Origin: Desmodus rotundus | Taxonomy: Eukaryota; Chordata; Mammalia; Chiroptera; Phyllostomidae | Length of the DNA: 64,000 nucleotides | NCBI RefSeq assembly: GCF_022682495.2 | Contig: NC_071387.1 | Location: 195,154,143 to 195,218,142 of the forward strand | Direction: 5' to 3' | In this document: positions 12,301-24,129 of the stretch, piece by piece | Layout of the letters: each line of letters opens with the position of its first letter | How positions within the stretch are numbered: position 1 is the first letter of the stretch | Translations under genes and position numbers: made by a program | The notes under the pieces: generated by a model | What the model saw: only the letters and a program-made list of their open reading frames with translations | Database searches by the model: none | What the model was told of the DNA's origin: nothing

Positions 12301-12712
12301 TAAATTCAGAAATATTAAATAAAAATAGCACACAGATTTTAATAGCATATTGAAAGAGTTAAAAGATTTTTACAAATCATAACTAAATGGGGTTTCCACA
12401 ATCCCAGAAATCTAAGGGTTTCAATATTAGTAACTTTTAATATAATCAATCATAGTAATATGATAATTTAAGAGAAATCACATGCTAATCTTTGTAAATT
12501 ATTTTTAAATTCCAATTTATGTTAAAATATTAAATAAAATAATAATTGATAGAAAATGCTTTCACTTAAAAATCTCTATGTATTTAATGAAGAATTATAA
12601 TAACCTTCTTATTCTAAAATCAAATATATACTGTTCCTTGTTTAATAAAAAAAAATGTGGGAAGCATTTGTTCATGAAATTAGACAAGAAAAAAATTAAT
12701 CCAGAAAATTTA
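9300..12712. other. AT-rich stretch, no recognised gene
   Basis: No exon or named repeat is evident. An alternating TA tract lies at about 11097-11138. The block at 10775-11003 is open on both strands for about 70 codons but shows no domain or codon pattern, so I leave it unassigned. Confidence 0.55.
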
Positions 12713-12725
12713 GAGGAAAAGATTA

Positions 12726-12946
12726 AGCCCTGGGTGGTGTGGTTCAGTGGATAATCACCAGCCTGCAAACCAAAGGGTCGCCGGTTTGATTCCCAGTCAG
12801 GGCTCATGCCTGGGTTGCAGGCCAGGTGCCCAGTTGGGGGCACACAAGAGGCAAGCTCACATTAATGTTTCTCTCCCTCTTTTTCTCCCTCCCTTTCCCT
12901 CTGTCTAAAAATAAATAAATAAATAAATAAAATCTTTTTTAAAAAG
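12726..12946 (+). mobile_element. VES-type SINE, near full length
   Basis: Head agccctgggtggtgtggttc at the start, B-box ccggtttgattcccagtc, then the diagnostic words gggttgcaggccaggtgccc, cacaagaggcaagctcac, a ctctccctctttttctccct tract and an (aaat)n tail at 12909-12931. Flanking gaggaaaagatta (12713-12725) resembles tggaaaggattga (12947-12959), a decayed target duplication. Internal Pol III boxes are visible but the copy is presumably inert. Confidence 0.9.
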
Positions 12947-13932
12947 TGGAAAGGATTGAATACTATTGATGATATGACAGCCTAAATAAATCAACAAGAA
13001 CTACAATGAAAGATAGGGAAACAATAAAACAATAGTAATGAATGTACAACCCATAAAATTGATAGTTTGTGTTAGTGCAAAGAAAGTCTGTTGAAAGTTA
13101 AAATTATAGAGAAAACTTCAATGTCAATTAAAATATATTTTTAAATGGGTGTGCATAAATCCACAAATAAATCAATTTAAAGCAAAATGTCACATCTCTA
13201 AAACTTTCCAGAAGGACACAAAAGAAGACTTGACAAAATAAGAAAAATGTATCCTATGTTTGTATAAGAGTAATTAGTATAAGTATTAAATTCATATGTT
13301 ATAAATTTAAAGCAATTTCAAATAAAGTGACATCATTTCTTTTTTCCAAAGCAAGGATAAAATCAATTTACACAACAAATATGCCCAAAGATCAATGAGG
13401 GAGAATGACTTCTCTAGGATGTAAAACATAGCAGTACTCCTCTGTATTTAAATAACTTGGTATTGTCACATGTCTACGAAATGGAAAAGAAAATCCAGGC
13501 AAGGACGCCACTGTCCTGCAGTTCATTGTTATATACTGCGTTTTAAGTATAAAGTCACATAACGGCGGTTTCTGCCCTGATATCTAAAAAGACCGTAAGT
13601 CATCCCTCCCATACTCTGTTCAAAAAACATCTGAAAATAAGCAAATCTTATTTGTATCAGAGAATTGAGGTCACAAGATAAACTGTTTTGGAAAACTGGG
13701 CACGAGAAGCAAGTGATTTCTTCTCTTGTTTGGATTTTTAATGTTTGTTTGACTTTTGCCCTCCAGTTTAATACTTTTCTATGTGATCTCCTTGGAAGCT
13801 ATAGAACTTTCATTTATATTATAAAAATATAAATACAAATACTATTGTTGTCATCTTAATAGATGCTGTTTCTGTCCACCATTTTATTTTAAGGAAAACC
13901 AGAAAACATCATTTTAATGATAATGTTAAAAT

Positions 13933-14062
13933 ACATGGTAGGACAAAAGTAGGTTAACAGTAGTTTATATGGAACATATTATAATAATTAATAAATCATA
14001 AAAGAATAAATTATGTGTTTTGTGTACTCACAACTGTAAACCTACTTTTGCTTCACCCTATA
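13933..14062. mobile_element. Short mariner-type MITE
   Basis: The ends are inverted: ggacaaaagtaggttaacag at 13941-13960 mirrors the reverse complement of the right end, agcaaaagtaggtttacagt. The element is only about 130 bp, AT-rich between its ends, and bounded by TA, as expected for a non-autonomous Tc1/mariner derivative. It has no coding capacity. Terminal bases are imperfect, so exact ends may shift by a few bases. Confidence 0.7.
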
Positions 14063-14519
14063 AATGTAAGCTACACACTTAGTGGGTGATACAAATATAG
14101 CTATTTTACTTAAATTAGATATGGCAAAAGTACTTATTTTTAGAAGTTTAATTTTCGATTTCTAAAATGACCTTGGAAAGATATGCCTACCTCTAGACTA
14201 TGGAGAGATGGACTTTTAAAGAGCAGGGTAATTGTGCTGATAAAATCTAACATGAAACAAAATGGGTTATGGGAAATACTTTAGCATCGCTAATTAGGCA
14301 TATGCTAGAGATATTAAAATTACCATCAGACCAAAAAATCTTACTTATTTTCCTAAATTTCTGCAATAATTATAAGCTATTTTACACTATTGCCTCCATT
14401 TTGAGCTAGAGCTGTTATAATATTCATAATCTATTAATGCAAAAAATCAAAGATGCACACTAAACTCTGGTAGGCAATATATAATAATGGTTAATAGCAT
14501 AAGTTTGAATAGATAAGAT

Positions 14520-14731
14520 CAATAGTTCTCAAAGTGGAGTGAATTTCCCCTCTTCTGGGAGACTTTTGGCAACATCTGGAGACACTTTTGGTTTTTATAG
14601 CTGAGCAGAAGGGGTATTTGATATAATGTCTATTGAGGAGAGGCCAGGGATCCAAAAATGCACAAGACAGCTCTTCAAAAGAATTACCTGGCCATGCAAT
14701 GCCAAAAGCATAAAGGTTTAGAAACCTTTGG
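14520..14731 (+). mobile_element. MER5A-like hAT-Charlie fragment
   Basis: Left end agttctcaaagtgg and right end gtttagaaacctttgg are the usual decayed terminal repeats. Between them are cttttggcaacatctggaga, aggccagggatcc, atgcacaagacagctct and aaagaattacctggcc in the MER5A order. It is non-autonomous and non-coding. Confidence 0.75.
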
Positions 14732-16226
14732 TAATAGCATATTCTCTGCTCTGCCACAGAGCATCCATGCTACATAATTTCATTAAGACTGAGTTTCATC
14801 ATTTTCAAAAGTGTGATCCAAATGTGGATAACTAGTTAAGTGATATGAGTAGCACTGAAAGTATCATTTCTCCCTGGGTTCTTTGCTGATCCCTGTAGTC
14901 TAAATTCTTGAATTTTAATCAGGTGTGAATTAGGATACAAGAAGCAGAAATCTCCATCAGTAAGGTGGAGGTTGGATCAGATATTTTTGCATGGATACAT
15001 ATACCCAAAAGGCAATACTTTCAGTGGGTTGAATAGTATAGTAATAAATAATTTCAAAAAGAAGTAGGGACTTTCATTGTAATTATTGTTATCCAGGTCT
15101 TAGCAGTACTATTAAGTGGTAAAAATTTTTTACAAAAACCACAATTTTAATGAAGAGATAACGAAATATTCATATAGCACACCACAGATACTATAAGAAA
15201 TACAATGAATCAATAGGGATAAAATCCCTGGACACACAGAAATTAGGCAATTTATATTTATCAATAACTCAAAATATTTAAACAATAATTTTCAATAGTT
15301 AAAAATATACAAGATTCTGTTAAACACAGAGATACTCTCCTGCTCTGAATTTCCTAGCCCATAAAAAAGGGTGTTATTGTAACAAAACATCTAAATGTGT
15401 GGAAATGGCTTAGAGAGTGAGTTTCAAGAGTGGGGATGCTAATCACAGAGACTGAAAAATGGCACTACGTGTTATGAAGTGGCAAAGTAGTTTTTGACAA
15501 ATGAATGACCTTTCTTTAAAAAAACACTCCAGTTTCTAAGTAAGTATTCAAAGTCACTAAACTTTTTTTTAAAGGTAACACAAAAAAGAAGAGCTAGTAC
15601 AAATTATTGGTCCATTTCCAACAAAATTCAAAGTACTAAAAATTCAGAAATTCAGGCAATATTGGATAAGACAATGATTTTAGTTTCTTCTTGTTAAGAG
15701 CAAGAAAACTCTTCTTAACTTCTTCAGTTTTACTGACCTTCAAATCTGATTGGCCAATATTGTAATATATGCCAAAACCTAAACCAGTAGAAATGCAAAT
15801 TATTCTTAAGCATCAGGAAGAAACCAGCCATCCTTGTAGCCTATGATGTTGCAGTTTGTTGACTGAACAAAACTGCATTATGGAAGAAAAGGACAGAATG
15901 CATAGATAGATAAAGAAAAATGTTTACTAAATATAGCATACCAAAAACTTAGTGATGATTACATTTTAACATTGTATCCCCCTAAAACCTGCGCTCTTAC
16001 ACACGATTTATGATCTTTTAATATAACATGTTGTTTCAAGTCTATTTTATTATGGTAATTTTTTTTCTTGTTTTCTACATTCAGAAACTTGGTCTACCAA
16101 ATGAATGCCTACTTAACCTAATAGACCCCACTCATGTAACTTTACTTTCCTTAACCTCACAATCTCTTTCCCAAGACTAGGAGATTTTACCTCTTTATTT
16201 TTATGTCACTATGATATTTTGGAATC
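14732..16226. other. AT-rich stretch, no recognised feature
   Basis: No gene, SINE or LTR is recognised. Short open frames are absent or random. Confidence 0.55.
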
Positions 16227-16230
16227 ATAC

Positions 16231-16800
16231 TGAAACCAGAAAAATCAATGTTTGAGCTGCCTGTCACCTACCAGACCCCATAAGTAGAGACAGGAGTTGA
16301 ATCATGGGAGCTTTATTCAGAAGGCCAGCAGCTGAGAAGATGGCAGGTATGTATGTACCCTAACAGACTGTCTTAAATGTCCTTTCAAGCCAGCCTTTTT
16401 TATAAGGGGGCAAAAGTGTAGGTAAGAGATTTGGAATTCAGGGAAGAGGTTAATTAGATAAAAGCTGCAGTTTGGCAATTTCCCCAACATCCTTTCATCT
16501 ACTGACCAGTGATTATCTTTATCCATGTTCTGTGTCCTGTGTTCTGGGTGATTTTTTAAATCTGTGTCCTAGGCGGAGGACTGTCTCTCCCTGGAACACA
16601 ATGGCATGGATATTACCACGATTGCTTCTGGTCTCTCCTGGAGCACAAAGGTCAATCACTTGTGGTCTCCTGGAGTCGGGGCTGGGGGTTGGGGGGCACA
16701 CCTGTAGTTCCTGAAACAATAGCTTTTCACATGCATTATCGACTAGGCTTGTTAACTATTATATTAAAGTAAAATTTTCCAACTTTTGAGTCCCCCATCA
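16231..16800 (-). mobile_element. Solo LTR, ERV1-like (copy 1)
   Basis: On the minus strand it begins TGATGGGGGACTC and ends GGTTTCA, so it has TG...CA ends. AATAAA lies at 16312-16317. A 4-bp duplication atac flanks it exactly (16227-16230 and 16801-16804), which fits class I/gammaretrovirus-like integration and marks it as a complete solo LTR left by LTR-LTR recombination. The second copy at 17414-17899 belongs to the same family, and the two are shared along their whole length with gaps. No internal retroviral sequence is present. Confidence 0.8.
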
Positions 16801-17413
16801 ATACCTTCTATGATATTTTATTTTCACTGTTCTGTGATGTTTTTTAATATGAACCTGTTTTACCAAATTTTAAATCACGTTGAAACAAAATCCTGTGTCT
16901 TGCACATTGTTATAATCTCAGTACACAACATTTAGTAGACATTAAACCAATATCTGTGAAGAGATTTAATACAAATAGACAAAAGAGATATAATGTTTGC
17001 AATGATGGATATTCAGATGATATATTTAATTTAATGACATTTTGAAGGAAAAATTAATCCACGCTTTGCAATAATGGTATTTTTTTAAGTGTACTTTCTT
17101 TGGGTTTCTTTCCTCTACTAATAATTTTCTTTGTTTATGGAAGCTAATTAGTGAAGTGGTTGATTTTCTTCAGTAGCCTAAAATCTCTTAGATAATCAGA
17201 ACAATTTTAATATTTTAGTAGCGGGAGAACTTTATTATCTTTCTCCTTACTCTGTTGTAGAATTAATTTAAACTCAGTGTCTGGTTCTATTAGTAGCTGC
17301 CTTTACAAAACATTACTTGCTTTTTTCATTTTGTAGTTTTTAGTTGTTCTTCAAAGGAATATTTTTTATAATAGTGAATTGGGCAAGATTATTCAGACAG
17401 ACAAAACCAATAG

Positions 17414-17899
17414 TGAAACCAAAAACGCCGGCATTCATGCTGCCTGTCACCTGCCAGACCCGATTAGCAGAGACAGGGACTGAGTCTTTATGGGCGCTTT
17501 ATTCAGATGGCCGGCCCCCTGAGAAGATGGCAAGTTTGCACCCTAACAGACTGACAGACCCTTTTTATAAGGAGAAGAAAAGTATAGGTAAGGGGGTTGG
17601 GATTCAGGGAAAAGTTAGTCAGATAAAAGCTGCAGCACTCTTTCATCTGTGTCTTGGGCGGTGGTCTTTGTCTGTGCCCTGGACAGTAGGCATCTCACCC
17701 TGGAGCACGATGGCTCAGATACCATCTTGACTGCTTGAGTCCTCTTGAGTCACAAAATTGGAACTGCTTATGTTCTCCTGGAGTCAAGGTGGGTCATACA
17801 TTCAGTTCCTGAAACAATACTTTTTTACATACATTGTTTACTAAATGCATTAGCTGTTTCCTGAAACTTAAATTATGCCAACAGTTGAGTCCTCCGTCA
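17414..17899 (-). mobile_element. Solo LTR, same ERV1-like family (copy 2)
   Basis: Homologous to 16231-16800 and in the same orientation: shared ctgcctgtcacct, agacaggga/gt, tttattcagatggcc-like, ctgagaagatggca, accctaacagactg and gataaaagctgcag. AATAAA is at 17508-17513 on the minus strand. Flanks atag (17410-17413) and attg (17900-17903) agree at three of four bases, suggesting its own decayed duplication. The open frame 17344-17730 runs through this LTR by chance. Confidence 0.75.
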
Positions 17900-17924
17900 A
17901 TTGGACATATGCATATGTATATTA

Positions 17925-18390
17925 TAAAAAACTGGCTCACATGATTTGTATGGAATCTGGTGAGTCATAAGGTAAGTAGGATGTTAGCAAGCTGAGGAGC
18001 CAGAATAATTGATGAGTGAGCTTCAGTCCAGGTTGAAGGCCTGAGAACTAGAAAAGCCAATGATGTAGATCTAGTCTAAAGGCCAGTAGACTTGAGATGC
18101 AGGAAGAGCCAATATTTCCATTCAAATATGAAGTCAGGTAAAAGGCTGATGACCCAGTTTGAAGACTATTCTCTCTTACTTATGAGAAGCTCAGCTTTGT
18201 TTATGTGCAGGCCTTTACCAGATGAGATGAAGGCAATCTACATCATGGAGGGCAATCTGCATTACTTCACCAATTAAAATGTTAATCTCATCCAAAACAG
18301 CCTTACAAAAACACCCAGTATAACTTTAACCAAATATTTGGCCACTCTATGGCCTAGTCAATTTGACACATAAAATTAATCATGACAAAC
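17925..18390 (+). repeat. Old mammalian interspersed repeat, family unassigned
   Basis: A succession of familiar words (gaaggcctgagaactag, aagccaatgatgtag, agggcaatctgcattact, gttaatctcatccaaaacag, aatttgacacataaaattaa) belongs to a widespread old mammalian repeat, perhaps LTR-derived. I do not recall its name with certainty. LTR copy 2 abuts it. Confidence 0.5.
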
Positions 18391-18841
18391 CATGTGCATA
18401 TTATTTCATTTGCATTGTGCATATAAGGTTTTGACTATAATAAAAATGCTACAATTATTTCAATTACAATAGTCAAGCCACATTTAAAAATCTAAGGGAA
18501 GAATCTTAATACCTTCTAAGAATACAGTATGCCCACAGCTAAACTCAATTGTGGAACTCAGAAAATAACTGAACAGTGAATGTCAGTGGTTAAGCAGAAG
18601 TACAATGAAACCATGAGCCAGAAGAGAAATTACTAATGTCCCCAAGTTCTAAGAGAAGACAAGGAACTGAGTTCTGGAGGGGCCTGGAAATTCTACTAAA
18701 TAAAAAACAGTGCTACTGGACTTTGAGTTGTTAAGGGACATTGTTACATGGGCTTAGCCATCTATCTCACATAGAATTATTCATGTGGATGGGGCTAGAC
18801 TATAAACATCTTATATTATAAAGCTTTATAAAGTAGCCTAT

Positions 18842-19400
18842 AGGAGATCATTCTGTGTGGTGTGGGAAAGCTACCACTCAGAAAGGCCAGTGGAAAGCAA
18901 GGTCCAGCACACAGCACCCACGCCCATGGATGGGTTCTCCCATGGGGAATCAGGTCTGCATTGTACCTGGGCCACTTTGAGATTTGCTTTTTGCTAAAAC
19001 TCCCTCACCCTGAATTGAGGCAGCAAATGTTTACTGCATATCTTTAAAGTAACTTCCTAAAATCTATGCTAAACTTTCCAAGGACGAGAGTAACCAGTTC
19101 AACCACTTTTCCAGATACATTTGTAAATATCCTTCCTTTTTGATATAATTAGCAACATCCTTTCCTTTTCTTCTGTAAAAGGTAACCATCTAAAGCAAAT
19201 CTGTGCATAGTAAATGAGGACCATCCTCAATGTAATGTGCCCAGAAAAGCAATAAAAGCCTGTCAAGGCAAGAGTCAGGGATCTCTCCCCTTGAGAGAGT
19301 GGCCGTGCTGTCCCTTTTCCTCCACAGGACTCAGTAGACCCTGTGAATTTGTCTCCTCTGAGCCACAATGCCACAGACACTGCAGGTCTGTGTCCGCATC
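18842..19400 (+). mobile_element. LTR-like element with exact 10-bp flanking repeat
   Basis: The sequence agtagcctat occurs at 18832-18841 and again at 19401-19410, bracketing a 559-bp block. Inside, caataaaagcctgtc near 19250 offers an AATAAA/TATA-like signal followed by a GC-richer 3' part ending gtgtccgcatc, as in an R-U5 region. If the true duplication is gtagcc (6 bp) the element would run 18839-19401, start TA instead of TG and end CA, and would suit a class II LTR. A different mobile element with a 10-bp duplication is possible. Confidence 0.5.
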
Positions 19401-19410
19401 AGTAGCCTAT

Positions 19411-20865
19411 TTTTAAATATTACATTTAAAACAAATTTTTTTAGATCTGTTTTTCCTTTAGTTTCCTATAGTGCCCTTGTTGAATGAGTACCAAGCCAGA
19501 TTAGTTTATTGCTATCACTTAGGTTTGATAAGCTTCAGGTAACAAAGAGGAGACTTTTATATGAGAAGACAAAAAATTTAGGAAGACTTAGTGTATTTTT
19601 TATGTTAGTATGAAAAATGTTGGTTTTTCTTTTTATAAATTAACCCCCAAATCTACCGTTTTAATGTAATCGATTTTTTTCTTCCTTACTCATATGAAGT
19701 TCAGAATGTGTTTTTCCTGGTAAGTGGCTGGCCTTGCATATGGCCATTCAGGAACCTAGTCTCCTTTCCCAGTTGGGCCCACCCAGCTTTAGAAATCGAA
19801 ATCTTCTGAATTTAATCAACACGTAGGATTAAGAAAGTAGAAAATCACACATGGAAAGTATTTAGGGCCAGGCCTAGAAGTGACCTGTCTAGATTCTGAT
19901 GACATTCTATTTGCTACAACTCAGTCACATGACCTCACTAACCACAGAGAGACTAGGAAATGAAATCTGGCTCTGTCCAGAAAGAAAAAAATGGTTTGGA
20001 GAACAAATGGTCTGCCTATGCCACAAGCGAGGAACCAACCACTGCTGATTTTACAGCAACCAATTGAAAAACTGAGGTAAAAATACAGAGGGACCCACCC
20101 CAAATCTGTGTTCATTGTATATTACTTAAAGCTAATATAATGAATTTCAAAATTAAAATTTCTCCCTTGAAAAATAAAGGTTTAAAACTATCTTCTGTGA
20201 AGTATACAATTCTCTATTGCATATTTCTTGAAATAAAGACTTATTTTATAAAAAATTGCCAATATAGACTTATAAATAGATGACCTTGCATGAAACAAAA
20301 CAGAGCAAAATATACCCGAAGGTGTATAATATATAGTCATGACATTTTCTATGATAATTAGATTCTGGCTAAAAATAAAACATTACAAAAAAGCCATAGA
20401 AATCAATGGGAATTTTAGAAAATAATAATAATAATAATACACAAAACCTGTCAGAATATCACTGAAATTAGGAAAAAAAGATAATTAAACTACCCAAAAT
20501 ATTTGATTTTGTGATTAGAATTGAAAATTGGAAAGAAAATTATGAAAATAAACATTGAGCCTGAAGGACAATTTTTAAATGTAAATATTAATTCAGAAAA
20601 TTAAAGAACAAGAACATAGGCAGGTATAAAGTTACAAAAAATAAAAAAGAAAAAACTATGGTTTTCCTCAACCAACTTATTCCAAAAAAAGTTTTAAATA
20701 TGCATTTGTGTGAGTATGTTTGTTAGTTTGTGCACATGTATGTTATATATACATCATATTTAATAATAAAAATGGGACTTTAAGCCCAAGTGACTAATAC
20801 TAATGTCAGCTATGGTCTGAACTGTTATCATATGAATAGCTTAATCACTTCTTAATAAGCTTATG
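19411..20865. other. AT-rich stretch, no recognised gene
   Basis: Only a short (aat)n run at about 20421-20438 and scattered A-rich tracts are seen. Confidence 0.55.
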
Positions 20866-21245
20866 ATACTGTTACAGAGCAGGTGGGGAGGTGGTTCACG
20901 ATAAATTATTACAGGAAGGATCCCCCCTTTCTGTCTCTGGAGGTTCCTTCCCCCACACACACACCTGCTAGGTTCGCAATGCCCGCCGCCAGAGGAAAGA
21001 TGTCTCTCAATGCCAGAGACTGGTGAAAAGGAAAGGAATTATTTATTTGAAAGTTACACAGACTTAGAATAATGGCTTAATGTCTTCATTAAGATACCAA
21101 AGTCCTCTAGAATACCCACAGATGCACAGTCCTTCCCTCTCCCTGTGCCCAGTCCGGGGTACCGTATCTCAGGAAAAGAAGTAGAAGTCTGTGATTCAGG
21201 CTCCCGGCACCATCAGCTGTGTGGCTGCTGTAATCTCCAGTTAAT

Positions 21246-21530
21246 CCAAAGCCGTGTGGCACCTTCTCACGGCCCACCAGCAAGAGTTCTTTCTCCCCTT
21301 TTCTTCCCGGCAAAGTCTCTCCTGCTGCCTAAGCCGCGTGGCAAAAAGAAGCACCCCAAAACCACATGGTTTTCCTTTCCTTCAGAACCGCACGGTCCTC
21401 TCCTTTCTTATTCACCTCATCAGAACCGCGTGGTCCTCTACCTATCTACATGCTTCAGAACCTCGTGGTTCTCTCTTTTCACCCCAGAACTGTGTGGCCC
21501 TCTTCCCCATTTCAGAACTGCATGGTCCTC
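21246..21530. repeat. Degenerate minisatellite, core AGAACCGCGTGGTCCTC
   Basis: At least eight copies of a 15-18-base core occur, at about 21246, 21331, 21358, 21383, 21421, 21456, 21485 and 21513. The last five are 38, 35, 29 and 28 bases apart, with pyrimidine-rich spacers. The centre alternates CCGCGTGG, CCGCACGG, CTCGTGG, CTGTGTGG, CTGCATGG and CCACATGG, mostly CpG-to-TpG/CpA changes, as expected from deamination of a methylated CpG-rich repeat. Confidence 0.85.
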
Positions 21531-21812
21531 CCTATCTCTATGGCTGCCGCCCCTAGGTTTAAATCCCAGCGCCCATCTTCCTTGCAGCCCCATTTCCAAC
21601 TCCTCCTACAATCAGTTACACCTGCCAGCATCCCTGTATTCTTCCAGCTTTACTTGGCTGCCACAGTAAGTCTGGGCAGGTGTGGCCCCATGGCATGGAG
21701 CCAATCATCTCCAAGCTCTCACGCAGGCCCTGTAACCAGGGGGAGTTGCTTCCCAGTCCCATCTTGGGTGGAATTGGCTCCCATCCCCCTGGCTCAAAGC
21801 ATAGGCATAGCT

Positions 21813-21859
21813 ATTTAACATATCTATGAAACCAGTTAAAGGTTATAGATATGTTAAAT
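21813..21859. other. 15-bp inverted repeat inside the LTR
   Basis: Arms atttaacatatctat (21813-21827) and its exact complement at 21845-21859 surround a 17-base loop. It lies in the putative U3 of the minus-strand LTR. Confidence 0.85.
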
Positions 21860-22894
21860 GAACATGCCAGGGATTAGCTGCAAAGCTGTTGCTATACAAA
21901 ACAGTTCTGAATGGCCCTGCTCCATGTGTCCCATCCCCTCTGGCTCAGGCTTGTTGGGGTGAGGACATCCTATATATATTTTTCTAATATTTCCTTGACA
22001 CCTTCAGTTCTGGACCCCATTACAAATCCCTTCTTGGGGCCCTCCTCTTGGCTGCACCCTGCTTCATTACTACTAACATAATATTCAGTATGAAATATTG
22101 ATTTAAACAAATAGTCATATTACAAAGATATTTTAGGTTTTTTTGGTATAAATATTAGGAAAATGTCATTTTAAAATTAAATAAAGAAACAATAAGAAAA
22201 AAATGGCCAAGCTTCGTAAACAATTTTTCACAAATGCCTAACTTTTCTGAATCACTTTTTAAGTCAAAACTATAGGTACACATATTTTTTCCACACAGTA
22301 TCATCTCTTTCTAATAAAGAAATCTGACAATACAGCAATTTTTTAAAAGTGCTTTTACTTTAATGCTTCCTCTTTAAGGGCTTTCCTGCAGAAATCTTCA
22401 ATATCTTCCAAAGTTGTTGACATCCATTTTTATGTTTTGATGCTTGTTCTTATTCACGGTTTCCTGCAAGTGAACATTTTCAAACAAAAACTAGGGCTTG
22501 TGTGCTGGCTTTCACTGTTTACTAGTTTGTTGAGTAAACTATGAGAGTTTACAGTTGGACAGTAATACCACCAAGAATAACAGCCGAGTTGGTATGTGCT
22601 GGGCTAATAGCAATTTAAATGGCACTGATTATCAGGCAATTTTAGTGATATTGAAAAGTAAACAAAAAATAGTTGAACCTAGTAACATAAACTTCTTAAA
22701 AATGAAAATAAATAATCACATGGATGGTCATTTCTTTTTTTTCTTCCAATCAATTTATATTTTATTATTACAATTTAATGATAAAAGAGGAATTGAAAGA
22801 AATATCATATACAGAATTTGAGCATAAGACCCTTTCCACATTGCTGTTAAATATGAAACTCTTACTTCGTTAGAAAAGGTACAATTGCAATGAC

Positions 22895-23065
22895 ACGTTT
22901 TGGTGATTACCAGAGGGAAAGGGGGAACTAATGGCAATGGAAGGAGTCGCCTTGGGGTGGTGAACACATACTAACAAATATACAGATGATGTGTTACATA
23001 ATTGTAATCCTGACACCTATAGAATTTTATTAACCAATGTCACCCTGATAAATTTTCAAAAAGTA
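22895..23065 (+). repeat. L1 3' UTR end
   Basis: The run ggtgattaccagaggg, ggggtggtgaacacata, atacagatgatgtgtta, gaattttattaaccaatgtc and accctgataaatt is the familiar 3' terminus of an old L1 lineage common in laurasiatherian mammals. It is truncated and without ORF2 sequence here. Confidence 0.7.
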
Positions 23066-24129
23066 ATATGTATATATATTTATTTATACTTTGCAGTATC
23101 AACCACACTGTTAGAAAGTGTTACCATCCAAAAGGTCCATCACAGTTGGTTATGTTACATAATTCATACCTGGTTAGAATCTTATTTAACACATTTTAAT
23201 ACTAAGACATATATTTGAGTGTTTAGTATATTCTCAGAAGCATCTCAGGTATATACATGTAATGATAGATTAAATTGAATTGCTGACTCTCAGAAACTGG
23301 AGGCAAAAAATGAGCAGGTAAAAGTACGATAAGGAGTGCCACAGTGGAGGGTACAGCACAGCAGAGTGTGTGAGCACAAGAGGGAATATGGACTTTGTCA
23401 AGCTATACAAACAGTTTTACAGCTGTAATTACATGATTTCGTTCAGGATGGAACACCATCTTGATTAGGCTATTCTAGGAGATTAGGCTATCCTGGGAGA
23501 TTAGGCTATCCCGGCGAGAAGAAATAGCAGAAGCCCAGACACAGGAGTGTGAAACTGCATAGGACATTAAGGATAGAAGTGGTTTGGCCCTGCTGAAATC
23601 ATTCCCTAGATGTAGAGAAATGCTATAGTAACAAAAGCGATAAATAATGTGACTAGAGCATAAGATGAATAATGAAAGAAATATATAAAATCATACTGAA
23701 TAGTTAGATGGGATGGGATCAGCCATATAAGTATACATAGAGTATTATGCTTTATCATTGAACATGATACAAAAATTAACATTTGCTGGTAATGTGAAAG
23801 TTATATTAAAAATAAAGTGTTGAAAATTGACAGCAGATTACAAAGAGCTTAAACTCAAGATAATTAGGTTTAATTAATATGTTAAACTTGGTAATAAATA
23901 TTAAAGAACAAAATGAAGAGACATGGAGAAGGTAAAATTGGCAATTAACTAGGGAAACAGTCAAGAAACAGAAAAAATTATTAATATCATTAATTAATGA
24001 ATAAATCCCATGATCAGTGATGGGTTATTTATAAAGGCTTAATTTTGCACTTTTCTCTCTATAGACAGATGATGACAGGATAGAAAGCTGATAAATACAT
24101 TGATAGATATAGAGATAGAAAAATGCATA

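Larger units (their letters stand above)
20870..22019 (-). mobile_element. Long ERV LTR with internal minisatellite
   Basis: Read on the minus strand it starts TGGGGTCC (22019) or TGTCAAGG (22000) and ends CTGTAACA at 20870. AATAAA lies at 21042-21047. Flanks atac (20866-20869) and ttac (22020-22023) match at three of four bases, suggesting a 4-bp duplication and an ERV1-type solo LTR of about 1.15 kb. It is clearly GC-richer than its surroundings. It contains the minisatellite at 21246-21530 and a perfect 15-bp inverted repeat at 21813-21859. All three plus-strand frames stay open here (largest 21145-21669, 174 codons), an effect of composition and repetition rather than a gene. Confidence 0.65.

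Noticed and set aside
17344..17730. 128-codon open frame on the plus strand
   Set aside because: It enters an LTR antisense and has no recognisable protein features.
16231..17899. A single short provirus with two LTRs
   Set aside because: Each LTR has its own flanking 4-bp duplication and I see no internal retroviral sequence in the 0.6-kb gap.
21383..21530. Regularly spaced repeats resembling a CRISPR array
   Set aside because: Units are degenerate, spacers are low-complexity pyrimidine tracts, and the setting is a mammalian LTR.
21145..21669. 174-codon open frame, the longest in the window
   Set aside because: It lies in an LTR and minisatellite; all three plus frames are open, and the residues mirror the repeat unit. 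No domain or start context supports a gene.
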